Under the pieces are notes generated by a model. That model was not told the origin of the DNA and made no database searches. It saw only the letters and a list, made by a program, of their open reading frames with translations. Below, one piece after another: positions 32,533 to 43,465 of a stretch of DNA of 64,000 nt. Within the stretch, counting starts at the first letter, position 1, and the number at the start of each line of letters is the position of its first letter. The translations under genes were made by a program, and so were the position numbers. Source of the DNA: Morella rubra (lineage: Eukaryota; Streptophyta; Magnoliopsida; Fagales; Myricaceae); NCBI GenBank assembly GCA_003952965.2, contig CM025853.1, forward strand, positions 16,571,324 to 16,635,323. Direction: 5' to 3'.

Positions 32533-34160
32533 GTGAAAATCCGAGAGAGGCCGAAAAAAAAGAGAGAAAATCAAGGTTCGGCCATTGAGAGAAAATCAGA
32601 GAGAAAACAAAAGAATTTCTATGCAAAAGTGAGTGAGATCAAGCGAGCGATGCTTTCAAATCAGCCGATGATTGTACTTTTGTACAAAGAGGCATTTTTA
32701 AACACTAACGAACTTGACCTTGCTTTGCCTAGTTCTATTGTTTCTCTTTTGCAGGAATATGAGGATGTCTTCCCAGAGGAAACACCACATGGGTTACCTC
32801 CAATCCGAGGGATTGAACATCAAATCGATTTTGTTCCCGGTGCAACAATTCCAAACCGACCAGCTTATAGGAGCAATCCCGAGGAGACAAAGGAGCTTCA
32901 ACGGCAAGTAAGTGAGTTGTTGGAGAAAGGGCACGTGAAGGAGAGCATGAGCCCATGTGCGGTCCCGGTTTTACTTGTACCTAAGAAGGATGGGACGTGG
33001 AGAATGTGCGTTGATTGCCGAGCCATCAACAACATAACGGTAAAGTATCGTCATCCTATTCCTCGCTTAGATGATATGTTAGATGAGCTGCATGGTTCTT
33101 GCATATTTTCTAAAATTGATTTAAAGAGTGGTTATCATCAAATTAGGATAAAAGAAGGAGATGAATGGAAAACCGCCTTTAAAACAAAATATGGTTTGTA
33201 TGAATGGTTAGTTATGCCTTTTGGTTGACTAATGCTCCGAGTACCTTTATGAGACTTATGAACCATGTTTTGCGTGCATTTATAGGTAGATTTGTTGTTG
33301 TTTACTTTGATGATATACTCATTTATAGCAAAAACGTGGACGATCATGTAGTACATTTGAAATCTGTTTTAGATGTGCTTAGGAAAGAAAAGTTGTTTGC
33401 TAATCTGAAGAAGTGTACTTTTTACACCGATAAGCTTGTATTTTTGGGATTTGTTGTTAGTGCCCAAGGTATACAGGTTGATGAAGAGAAGGTACGTGCA
33501 ATCAAAGAGTGGCCGAGTCCCACGAGTGTAGGTAATGTTCGTAGTTTTCACGGACTTGCTAGTTTTTACCGGCGCTTCGTGAAGGACTTTAGTAGCATAG
33601 CCGCACCACTTACCGAAGTGATCAAGAAGAACGTTGGATTTCGATGGGGAGACGAGCAAGAGAAGGCGTTTCAATTACTTAAAGAGAAGCTGACCAATGC
33701 TCCTTTATTGTCTTTACCTAACTTTTCTAAAACGTTTGAAATTGAATGTGATGCTTCAGGTATTGGCATTGGCGCAGTTCTTATGCAAGAAGGACGACCA
33801 CTTGCTTATTTCAGCGAGAAATTAAGCGGGGCAGCCTTAAACTACCCAACTTATGATAAGGAGTTGTATGCATTGGTTCGTGCTTTAGAGACGTGGCAGC
33901 ACTACCTATGGCCTAAGGAGTTCGTGATTCACACCGATCATGAGTCCTTGAAACACTTGAAGGGCCAACACAAGCTAAACAAAAGGCATGCGCGTTGGGT
34001 GGAGTTCATTGAGACGTTTCCATACGTCATTCGGTATAAGCAAGGTAAGGAGAATGTGGTAGCCGATGCACTTTCTCGCAGGTATGCATTACTCTCCACA
34101 CTTGATGCAAAATTGCTTGGTTTTGAGCATATTAAAAATTTATACTCTGATGATGGAGGA
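32533..34160 (+). pseudogene. pol: Gypsy A reverse transcriptase and RNase H
   Basis: After a K/E-rich linker, RT begins near 32780 with [18 protein letters not shown] and the conserved [19 protein letters not shown] lost base at about 33226 shifts the frame at [12 protein letters not shown]. The second part has the YFDDILIYS catalytic box at about 33304-33330 and [13 protein letters not shown]. RNase H follows: [57 protein letters not shown]. The domain ends at about 34160 (HIKNLYSDD). Apart from the frameshift the catalytic residues are present, so this was recently functional. Confidence 0.92.
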
Positions 34161-35109
34161 ATATTTGTGATTATGTGGTATTGTAGGACTAAACAAGGAA
34201 GAGATTCAATTTTTGTGATGTGTGTGATAATTTTCTAAGTGATGGCACATTTTATTCCATGTCACAAAACGGATGACGCTTCGCATGTTGCTGATTTGTT
34301 CTTTAGAGAGATTGTGAGATTACATGGCATGCCTAGGACAATTGTTTCGGATAGAGATGCTAAGTTCTTGAGCTATTTTTGGAAGACTTTATGGTGTAAG
34401 CTAGGTACTAAGCTATTGTTTTCCACTACTTGTCATCCACAAACTGATGGTCAAACTGAAGTAGTCAATAGGACTTTGTCTACTTTATTGAGGGCGATCA
34501 TTAGAAAGAACATCAAAACATGGGAAGAATGTTTACCACATGTTGAGTTTGCTTATAATAGAGCTGTTCATTCTGCTACTAAATTTTCGCCATTTGAAAT
34601 TGTGTATGGGTTTAATCCTTTAACTCCATTGGATTATCTCCTTTGCCTTTGACTGAGCATGTTAATTTAGATGGCAAAAAGAAAGCTGACTTTGTTAAAC
34701 AGATTCATGAGAAAGCAAGACTCAACATTGAACGACGAACGGAGCAGTATGCAAAACAAGCCAACAAGGGACGTCACAAGATAGTTTTTGAACCCGGCGA
34801 TTGGGTTTGGCTGCATATGAGAAAAGAAGATTCCCGGAAAAGACGTTCCAAATTGCTCCCAAGAGGGGATGGTCCTTTCCAAGTCCTCGAGCGCATCAAT
34901 GATAACGCTTACAAGCTAGATTTACCTGGTGAGTACAATGTAAGTGCCACTTTTAATGTTACTGATTTGAGTCCTTTTGATGTAGGTGAAGATTTGAGGG
35001 CAAATCCTTTTCAAGAGGAGGGGAATGATGCAAATCAAGGATGCCAAGGATCTTTTCAAGTTCCTATTGGGCCGGTTACAAGACAAAGCCAAGAAGTTTA
35101 AAGACACTC
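34161..35109 (+). pseudogene. Gypsy A integrase, N-terminal part deleted
   Basis: Compared with the minus-strand copy (60200-60590), about 330-400 bp are missing near 34155-34235. This removes the HHCC zinc finger and the first catalytic Asp region. What remains is [20 protein letters not shown] sequence from 34239, with the second catalytic Asp in [13 protein letters not shown] and the later core [17 protein letters not shown] frameshift occurs near 34640 ([16 protein letters not shown]), followed by the C-terminal tail ([45 protein letters not shown]). The frame runs through the polypurine tract into the 3' LTR and ends near 35101 (GPVTRQSQEV). Confidence 0.88.
35012..35025 (+). promoter_or_regulatory. 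Polypurine tract of gypsy A
   Basis: caagaggaggggaa ends directly at the LTR start TGATG. The tract is itself translated as part of pol (FQEEGND). Confidence 0.88.
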
Positions 35110-35709
35110 AACGGACTAATTCAAGAGGCGGGGCACCAAATTCAGATGGGGCCAATTAACAAGAGTCCATGTCATCCAAGTGAAGAATAAGGAATTTGCA
35201 CCTCTAACTATCAACCTCACCTTGGGAAGTACTTCCTCGGGTCTTTCAGAGGTTTACATTTTGGCTGGAACAAAGGCTATTTGGAAGTCCTTTTAGGAGC
35301 ATTTAATTTCCTTTTTAAATGCTGGCTTCTCCTTATTCTTAGTCGGATTATTTTAGGAATGTTTATTTCCTTTTATTTTCAGGGTTTATTTTCTTTCAAA
35401 TTTGGTTAGTTTCCTTTCTTGGAGGGATTTCCAAGTAATTTATAGGGCCTTTTGGGCGTGAAGAAAAAAATTGAGAGGATTTATTCTCTTTGGTTCTTTG
35501 AAGAACTACTCGAACTTATCGGGATTTCCCGTGGCGTTCATCTTGACTTATCAAACGGAATTTCCATCACCGTTTGTGGCGTCTTCCTTATACCGAGGTT
35601 CTTGTTTTCATAAACAACGGGTCGAGGTCTTCCATTCGAATCAGTCCTAGAACGATCTTGGGTTCCCTATTGTTGTTGGGTCTCGTTATTCTTGACAGGG
35701 TTCACATCA
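35026..35709 (+). mobile_element. Gypsy A 3' LTR
   Basis: TGATGCAAATCAAGG...GGTTCACATCA, 684 bp. It is shorter than the 5' LTR because it lacks the internal duplication and most of the GC-rich short repeats. It is visibly diverged from the 5' LTR. The first part encodes the end of pol. Confidence 0.88.
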
Positions 35710-36275
35710 GCCATGGGAAATCCCGATAAGTTCGAATAGTTCTTCAAAGAACCCAAGAGAAAAATATTCTCACAATTTGCTGAATAATGATCTGCCCCTT
35801 TCATTGTTTAGGCGCCTATTAAAAGGCTGGCCATTACAAGAAAAATTCCTAAAATAGCCGTCCTAATTAAGGCTACAATCTGGTAAAGAAATAAGCCTTA
35901 CTTGCCTAAAAGAAAAAAGACAATCAGCCCTTCAAATGACTAATCACACGCCCAACAAAAGGAAAGAAAAAATTGGGGAGCTTTAAATGGTTGTATTATC
36001 AGCCATACACGTTCATAAAAGTCTAAACAAATAAAAGGAAAGTAAATGCCGATTTAATCTTAGCCTTGGCCAGATTCTTCTAGAACTTGAATCATGTTGA
36101 TGACTCTTTGTGGCTCACGTGTATCATGCTCAATGGGTTCCACGAATTTGCTTGAGTCCATGCCTCTTGAATTAGTCCGTTGAGTGCATCTTTAAACTTC
36201 CTAGCTCGTGCTCTCATAACTGACCCAATTGGGACTTGAACTAGATCCCTTGAAGTTGTGTTATGATTTGCATCA
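35710..36275 (-). mobile_element. Right part of the disrupted minus-strand A LTR
   Basis: Begins inside the LTR at gccatgggaaatcccg and ends at the LTR terminus gatttgcatca, followed by the TSD gtatt. The frame at 36092-36286 on the minus strand reads VPIGSVMRARARKFKDALNG, the LTR-encoded pol C-terminus. With the stub at 29258-29289 it makes one solo LTR. Confidence 0.85.
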
Positions 36276-37340
36276 GTATTAGTCAATTATGTGATAAGGA
36301 AAACTGAGTCATTTTTGAATCATCAATATGTCTAATTGAAAATTGAAAGAAAGAAATTCTTGTTTGTTGGACATAGATTTGAAAACGTGTACATTGTTCA
36401 TATAGAGAGCATTTATTCAGAAAATATAAAATGTCTTTTAGCTCTAAATGTCAAGGACAATTGGTTGTGGCATAGAAGGCTTGCTCATGCAAGCATGGAC
36501 TTGATTTCAAAACTATCCAAAAATAATCTTGTTTCGGCTTTGCCAAACCTTTCTTTTGAAAAGGACTAAATTTATGCAGCATGTCAAAAAGGCAAACAAA
36601 CCAAAATCTCTTTAAGCCCAAAAATGTGGTGTCCACTTCTAGGCTACATCAACTTCTACATATGGACTTATTTGGTCTAACCTGAACATTGAGTTTGGGT
36701 GGCATACGTTATGGCTTTGTTGTTGTTGATGATTTCAGTAGATTCATATGGGTTCTATTCTAGCTCATAAAGATGAGGCTTTTCATGCTTTTGAAAAACT
36801 TAGCAAGATAATTCAAAATGAAAAAGGTTTTGGTATTTCTAGCATAATGAGTGATCATGGAAAAGAATTTGAAAATTCCTCATTTGAAAAATTTTGTGGT
36901 AAAAATGGCATTAATTATAACTTCTCAGCTCCTAGAACTCCTCAACAAAATGGTGTTGTAGAGAGGAAGAATAGGACTCTTGAAGAGATGGCTAGAACCT
37001 TGCTATGCGAAAAAAACTTGCCTGATTACCTCTGGGCTGAAGCCAATTAGCACAAGTTGTCATGTTATGAATCATTGCATGATTAGACCTATTCTTAAGA
37101 AAACTCCATATGAGCTATGGAATGATAGAAAACCCAACATTGGTTATTTCCATGTTTTGGATGCAAATGCTTTGTGTTCAACAACAACAAAGACAATTTG
37201 GGTAAGTTTGATACAAAAGCAGATGAAGGTATCTTTTTTGGCTAGTCAACTTCTAGTAAAGCCTATCGTGTTTTCAATAAACGTACTTTGGTTGTTGAAG
37301 AATCAGTCCATGTCATTTTTGACGAATCTAACAATCTTGT
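36276..37340 (+). pseudogene. Host copia pre-integrase and integrase
   Basis: Continues the copia protein cut at 29257. The GAG-pre-integrase zinc-binding segment is visible (LWHRRLAHASMDLISKLSK, then CQKGKQTK near 36585). The integrase core has VVVDDFSRFIW near 36720 with frame breaks, SSIMSDHGKEFENSSFEKFC at about 36838-36897, and NGVVERKNRTLEEMARTLL at about 36949-37005. These supply the Asp-Asp-Glu triad residues by position. Stops and shifts follow (about 37050 onward), where the C-terminal region can only be followed in pieces. It would insert the DNA copy with a 5-bp duplication, consistent with the copia solo LTRs here. Confidence 0.85.
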
Positions 37341-38511
37341 GAAAAGAGATGATGAAGAAGTTATAGATCTTGATAAAGAGGTTGAGAAACTTGCCATAAC
37401 TGAAGACAAGGAAGAAACACTTGTACAAGAGTAAGAATTATAAAAATCACAATTAGAAGTTCATCAAGTCAACAGTGATCTACCAAAGTCATGGAAATAC
37501 TTCAAAAGTCATCATCTTCAGCACATTATTGGTAATGTTGAGAAAACGGGTAAGCATTCGCCCTTCTTTAAACCAAGTTAATAATTTTGTCTTACTTTCT
37601 CAACTTGAGCCTAAGAATTTTCTTGAGGCTAAAGATGATGAAGGTTGGATCCATGCAATGGAAGAGGAGTTGAAACAATTTGAGAAAAACCAAGTATGAC
37701 ATCTAGTTCCTAGACCCAAAGATTATCCAATTATTGGTACAAAATGGGTTTTTAGAAAAAAATGGATGAATTCAGGGTTGTAGTGAGGAACAAGGCAAGA
37801 TTGGTAGCCCAATGTTACAATCAAGAAGAGGGAATTGATTTTGATGAAACTCCCATTGCTCATTTAGAATCTATTCGTATGTTACTTGCTTTCGTTTGTT
37901 ATAAAGATTTTAAACTTTTTCAAATGGATGTGAAAAACGCATTCCTAAATGGATTCCTCATGGAAGAAGTGTATGTTGAGCAACCACCGGGTTTTGAAGA
38001 TGAAAAGCTTTCAAATCATGTGTACAAAGCTTACAAAGGCAATTTATGGCTTGAAACAAGCACTTTGGGCATGGTATGAACGTCTAAGTTCTTTTCTCAT
38101 TGAAAATGGTTTTTCATGAGGAAAAATTAATACTACTCTTTTCATTAAGGAAAAAGACAATGAATTGTTAAGGGTTCAAATTTATGTCGATGCCATTATT
38201 TTTGGATCAACTAATGAATCTTTGTGTCAATAGTTCTCACAAGTCATGCAAGGAGAATTTGAGATGAGCCTCATAGAAGAATTGAATTATTTTCTTGGCC
38301 TCCAAATCAAACAATGCAATGAGGGCATCTTCATCAATTAAGTAAACTATACAAGAGATCTCCTCAAGCGATTCAGTATGGACAACTCAAAACCCAATGG
38401 GCACACCTATGAGTCCATCTACAAAAATGGAAAAGAATGAGAAAGATAAGGATGTAGACCAAACCAAATATCGAGGTATGATTGGCTCATTACTCTATCT
38501 TATCGCTAGTA
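37341..38511 (+). pseudogene. Host copia reverse transcriptase, cut by gypsy B
   Basis: The RT starts after an acidic linker with FLEAKDDEGWIHAMEEELKQ (about 37620), then [37 protein letters not shown] and [12 protein letters not shown]. The catalytic box reads YVDAIIFGSTN at about 38184, where copia elements have YVDD, so one metal-binding Asp is replaced by Ala. Frameshifts occur near 38055 and in-frame stops near 38118, 38231 and 38340. The protein reaches MIGSLLYLIAS at 38509 and resumes at 47338 (RPNIMFSVCMC). Confidence 0.87.
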
Positions 38512-39889
38512 GTGATGGGCATCAAGGTGGACAGAGTCTTAGAGATCCATTGCAAGTTCCAGTAGAGCCAATCACAAGATCAAGAGCAAAGAAAATCAAG
38601 GAAGCAATGCAAGGATTGGTGCAATCTACTTGCACCGAGTATGCCAATTTACTTTTCAAGACTCCAGCGTTCAATATGGGATCACAAGAAGAAGAACCAA
38701 TCCTACTTCTTGTGATACAAGCTACAGAGGGAGGCACAACCTAATGTTCTGGACCTAATATTTAGTCTTCATAATTGTGGGCTTGTTGGGTTTTTTTAGG
38801 GTTACTGTTCACGCGGCATTATTCACATGTGTTGTCCCACATTGCTTAGAAATAAGAGACTTCTACAAACCTCCTCATGTATTTAGGAGCTTCTATGTAT
38901 TATTTTGGATCATCAAAAAAGTGAAGTATTATTTTCTCTAAGAGAGTTTCTCTTTTAGTTCTTGAGTGAACTAAAGAACTTATCAAGGATTCTTCCTTGT
39001 GGCGTTCTAACTTTAATCTTGATTCTTGAAGCAAGATTTTAACGGGTCAAGATTATAATTATAATCTTGGTTCTTGGAACAAGAGTTCAACGGGTCAAGA
39101 ATCGTTCCTTGGCTTGATTTGTGGTGTTCTTGTGATGTGAATCTCGCCCAAAGAAGAGATTAAACAACGAAGAGGGAATCCAAGATCGTTCTATGGACAG
39201 ATTTGAATGGAGAACCTTGACCCGTTGTTTATGATAAACAAGAACCTTGGTATGAGGAAGACGCCACAAATGGTGGTGGAACTTCCGTTTGATAAGTCAA
39301 GATGAACGCCACGGGAAATCCTGATAAGTTCGAATAGTTCTTCAAAGAACTAAAGAGAAATACTCTCACCAATTTCTAGAATCAAAGTCTGCCTTTTTTC
39401 ATTGCTTAGGCACCTATATAAAGGTCGACCATTACAAGGAAAAACCCTAACATAACAAACCTAATTAAAGCTAAAAAAATGGTAAGGAAATAAATCCTTA
39501 CTCGCCTAAAACAAAACGAGGCAACTAAAAAGGAAAGGAAATGGCGCCTAAACTAGCCATACACACCCATAAAGAGAAAAGCCATAAAAGGAAGGAATTG
39601 TAGTGTGTAGGCCTTAAAAATCAGATCCTTCTGGAACTTGAATCATGGTGATGCTTCTTGGTTGCTCACGTGGATCATGATAATGGGCCTCCGCGAATTT
39701 GCTTGAGCCCATGCCTCTTGAATTAGTCCATTGACTATCTCTTTAAACTTCTTTGCTCGTGCTCTCGTAACCGGCCCAATTGGGACTTGAACTAGATCCT
39801 TTGAAGCTATGCTATGATTTGCATCATCTTGGGTCTTTATTCAAATTGTTCATGGGTTCAAGGGGTTTCAATCTTGCGGGTTCACATCA
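38512..39889 (+). mobile_element. Gypsy B 5' LTR, interrupted
   Basis: Starts TGATGGGCATCAAGG and ends GGGTTCACATCA. The first 230 bp are still open and encode the pol tail (LQVPVEPITRSRAKKIKEAM). The solo A LTR at 39133-39826 splits it. Outside this insert it matches the 3' LTR at 46626-47332, including tcacatgtgttgtcccacattg and the cgggtcaaga repeats. Confidence 0.9.
39133..39826 (-). mobile_element. Solo gypsy A LTR
   Basis: Complete 694-bp LTR on the minus strand, tgatgtgaatctcgccc...gatttgcatca, with the TSD tcttg at 39128-39132 and 39827-39831. The uninterrupted target can be read at 47260-47285 (ggtgttcttgggtctttatt). No internal region remains, so it formed by LTR-LTR recombination. 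It is the best intact reference for A LTR length in this window. Confidence 0.93.
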
Positions 39890-39891
39890 TT

Positions 39892-39903
39892 TGGTATCAA
39901 AGC
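39892..39903 (+). promoter_or_regulatory. Primer-binding site of gypsy B
   Basis: TGGTATCAAAGC two bases after the LTR, with one mismatch to the initiator-Met tRNA complement (TGGTATCAGAGC). Confidence 0.85.
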
Positions 39904-40266
39904 CAGTTTTCCAAATCAGGTTTTAAATCAAATTGTTCATTCTTATTTTAATTCTATTGTTGAGTATTGTTGTTTCTTCTTTCTCTATCCAAAAAAAAAA
40001 AAGTTGCAGCTAGGGTTTCATTAGGTTTGTGCCGCAGCAAAAGAGAAAAAAGAAAGAAAAAGGAGAGTGAAAAGAAAAAGGAAAGTGGAGAAAAAAGAAG
40101 AGAGTGAAAAGAAAAGAGAGAGTGAAGAAAAATAGAGAAATAAAAAAAAACAATGAGTTTTTATGCTAAGCCGAGTGATGTCAAGAGTGCTTTTTATTCA
40201 AATCAGCCTATGTTTGTACTTCTCTAAAAAGAGGCATGTTTTAGTAGTGACGAATTTGACAAATCT
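39904..40266 (+). pseudogene. Gypsy B leader joined to pol linker, gag and protease deleted
   Basis: Only about 100 bp of leader follow the primer-binding site. The sequence then turns into a purine-rich stretch (40030-40150) equivalent to the K/E-rich linker before RT in gypsy A, then MSFYAKPSDVKSAFYSNQP at 40152. All of gag and protease, about 1.5 kb in family A, are missing. An A-run near 39990-40001 lies at the junction. Confidence 0.75.
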
Positions 40267-41680
40267 TTGCCTAGTGTTGTTGCTTCTTTGTTGCAGGAAT
40301 ATGAAGACATGTTCCCTGTTGAAGTGCCTAGTAAATTGTCACCTATTAGGGCAATAGAGCATCAAATTGATTTTATGCTAGGAGCATCAATCCCTAATTG
40401 TCCATCCTATAGGAGTAATCCGAAGGAGACAAATGAACTACAAAGACAAGTTTAGGAGTTGATGGCCAAAGGACACGTGAGAGAGAGCATGAGTCCGTGC
40501 GGTACCAGTATTGCTTGTACCTAAGAAGGATAGAACTTGGCGAATGTGCGTTGATTACAGGGCTACCAATAACATCACGATAAAGTATAGACATCCTATT
40601 CCTAGGTTAGATGACATGTTGGATGAACTGCATGCATCATGTGTTTTCCCAAAAATTGATTTGAAAAGTGGGTATCTCAAATTAGGATGAGAGAGGGTGA
40701 TGAATGGAAGATTGCCTTTAAAACTAAATATGGATCGTATGAGTGGTTGGTAATGCCTTTTGGTTTAACTAATGCACCTAGTATATTTATGAGGTTAATG
40801 AATCATGCATTGCGTGCATTTATAGGCAGATTTGTTGTTGTCTATTTTGATGATATCTTAGTGTATAGCAAGAGCTTAGATGAGCATATAGAGCATTTGC
40901 ATTGTGTGCTTGATGTTTTGAGAAAAGAAAAATTATATGCCAATTTAAAGAAATGTTCATTTTGCTTGGAAAAAGTTGTGTTTCTTGGCTATGTTGTTAG
41001 CACAAAAGGGATCGAGGTGGATGAGGAAAATGTGAAGGCTATCAAGGAATGGCCCACACCCAAGTCAATCTCGGAGGTAAGAAGTTTTCATGGTTTGGCT
41101 AGTTTTTATTGACGCTTTGTCAAATATTTCTGTACACTAGCCTCACCGCTCACTGAAGTTGTTAAAAAATCCGTGGGTTTTAAATGGGGTAGTGAACAAG
41201 ATCGCGCATTTAGTGAGATTAAAGAAAGGTTATGTAGTGCTTCTGTCTTAGCATTACCTAATTTTTCTAAAACTTTTGAGATTGAGTGTGATGCTTCAGG
41301 AATAGGAATTGGAGCTGTTTTGATGCAAGGAGGAGCGGCCCATAGCCTATTTCAGTTAAAAGCTAAATGGAGCAATTTTGAACTACCCAACATATGACAA
41401 GGAGCTTTATGCATTGGTGAGAGCGTTGGAGATTTGGCAACATTACCTGTGGCCGAAAGAATTTGTCATACATACAGACCATGAGTCCTTAAAATACTTG
41501 AAAGGACAAGGTAAATTGAACAAAAGGCATGCCAGATGGATGGAATTCATTAAGACCTTCCCTTATGTAATTAAATACAAACAAGGTAAGGACAATGTTG
41601 TAACTGATGCATTATTAAGAAGATATGCCCTTGTCTCTACTTTAAATGCAAAGTTATTGGGATTTGAGCACATTAAATAA
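40267..41680 (+). pseudogene. Gypsy B reverse transcriptase and RNase H
   Basis: RT: LSPIRAIEHQIDFMLGASI (about 40336), [21 protein letters not shown] sequence with a frame break at about 40500, and [20 protein letters not shown]. The catalytic box YFDDILVYS is at about 40849, then [19 protein letters not shown] stop interrupts SFY-RFVK at 41110. RNase [19 protein letters not shown], a frame shift near 41330, [33 protein letters not shown], and a changed ADALSRR (TDALLRR). It ends in HIK at 41680. The catalytic acidic residues seen are kept, but at least four breaks make it non-functional. Confidence 0.9.
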
Positions 41681-42499
41681 TTGTATGCCACTAATGATGA
41701 CTTTGCTAGTGTGTACGAAGCATGTGAGAAGGCAGCGTTCGGTAAGTTCTATAGACTTGATGGGTACTTGTTTCGAGAAAATAAACTTTGTGTGCCTAAT
41801 AGTTCTATGCGTGAGTTGCGTGAAGCAAATGGAGGTGGCTTGATGGGTCACTTTGGAGTAAGGAAGACTTTAGGCATATTGCATCAACACTTCTTTTGGC
41901 CAAGAATGAAATGTGATGTGGAAAGAGTGTGTGCTCGATCCGTTACCTGTAGGCAGGCCAAATCTAGAGTCTTACCACATGGCTTATACACTCCTTTGCC
42001 CGTACCTAGTGTGCCTTGGGTCGATATTTCTATGGACTTTGTTTTAGGATTGCCTAGGTCAAAGACATGTAAGGATTCGATTTTTGTGGCTGTTGATCAA
42101 TTTTCTAAAATGGCACATTTCATATATTGTCATAAAATTGATGATGCAACCCATATTGCTGATTTATTCTTTCAAGAGATAGTACGACTCCATGGTGTTC
42201 CTTAGAGTATTGTGTCTGATCGAGATGCTAAGTTCCTTAGCTATTTTTGGAAGGTCTTGTGGACAAGTTAGGAACTAAATTGTTGTTTTCAACTACTTGT
42301 CACCCCCAAACGGATGGACAAACCGAGGTAGTGAATAGAACTTTATCTACCTTATTGCATACTGTCGTTCAAAAGAACCTGAAAAATTGGGAGGATTGTT
42401 TACCATTCATAGAGTTTGCATATAATCGGACTATGCATACTGCCACTTCTTATTCTCCTTTTGTGTTTATGGCTTTAATCCCCTTACTCCTTTGGATTT
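41681..42499 (+). pseudogene. Gypsy B integrase, N-terminal and core parts
   Basis: The HHCC zinc finger is visible: [15 protein letters not shown] with the cysteines of CARSVTC about 30 residues later. The core follows with [13 protein letters not shown] (first Asp) and a TAG just after LHGVP at 42205. [13 protein letters not shown] comes next (second Asp, about 42219), then a frame shift, then [19 protein letters not shown] and [15 protein letters not shown]. It is cut at 42499 by the T LTR and resumes at 46234. Confidence 0.88.
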
Positions 42500-43313
42500 T
42501 GTGATACCCCTTCCCTAAATTTCTCCTATTTCTCTAATTTCCTTAATTTCCTTGAATTGTCATATTTAGCCAATTAATGATTATGATCGTGATCCTCTTT
42601 ATTTTATCGGTTTCTATGCATTTAAAATTCTTCCATTCTCTTGTTAATATCTTAGTATTTCTATTATTGATTTAAACATGTGATATTTTACCTAAGTATA
42701 CTTCATTAGCTCATATTTAACATTTTCTAAGTATTAGATTTGATTTCTTGACATGATTTATTTCGGCTCTAATTGCCCTAAGGAATTTCGGTATGTTTAA
42801 TCTCTTTCCCTTTTCATTCTCTTGTTTACATCTAAATTTTTACCTAGTGTCAATCTTGATTATTCTATCACTAATCTCGGTTAATTACTTGACTAATTAC
42901 TATTTCTTTTTCTCTAACATATATTGATTAACTTTACATTTAGCTAATCATTTTGCTAAGTCTACTTTGATGTCATGTGGGTCCCACTCTCTCTCTCCTC
43001 CCTAGGTCACACGGCACACACAAAGGAGATCTTTGTTTTGTCTTGTCTCCTTTGTCCTTTTCCCTTGTCCCATGTTCTTGGCTTGTGATGCATGAATAGT
43101 AAGATTCAAAAATGGACCAACCGGCCATGCTTGCTTGCAATCACATTTGATTTGATTTTGAAGTGATTTTAGCTTGTGTAAGTATCCTTAATCATTACCT
43201 AGGGAAGGGGGAGTGTGCCATTTGGCTCCTCCAGCCCTTGTGCCGCCCAAGCCACCCAATCAAGGGGCTTGCTTGTGGCAGCCACCCCTTGACCAAATGA
43301 TGGCAAGGTTGGC

Positions 43314-43320
43314 TATAAAA
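43314..43320 (+). promoter_or_regulatory. TATA box of T LTR
   Basis: ggttggctataaaagccaac. A TATA match inside a short inverted repeat (ggttggct/agccaacc), about 815 bp into the LTR, followed by the GA-rich tract expected of a transcribed leader. Confidence 0.6.
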
Positions 43321-43404
43321 GCCAACCCTTGCCATGCATTTCTCACACCAACAGCCGGCCATTTGAGTTGAGAGAGTGAGGAGTGTGTGCTGAGAGCATT
43401 CGGC

Positions 43405-43465
43405 CAAGAGGGAGAGAAAGAAAGAAGAAGAGGAGAGAAGAGGAGAAGAAGAAGAAAGGAAGGTG
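43405..43465. repeat. GA-rich simple repeat in T LTR
   Basis: Purine-only tract made of gaga, aga and gaag words. The minus-strand relative has the matching CT/CTT tract at about 58276-58316, so the tract is a feature of the family and not of this copy. Confidence 0.7.

Larger units (their letters stand above)
29258..36275 (-). mobile_element. Inserted solo gypsy A LTR carrying a plus-strand gypsy A
   Basis: The outer ends are tgatgtgaatctcgcc (29258) and gatttgcatca (36275), the two ends of one A LTR on the minus strand. They are flanked by the 5-bp TSD gtatt at 29253-29257 and 36276-36280. Skipping the insert rejoins the copia frame (LLSI then SQLCDKEN). Only 32 bp of the LTR remain on the left and 566 bp on the right, about 100 bp short of the 694-bp LTR at 39133. 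A nearly complete gypsy A on the plus strand fills the break, with no TSD of its own. Confidence 0.88.
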
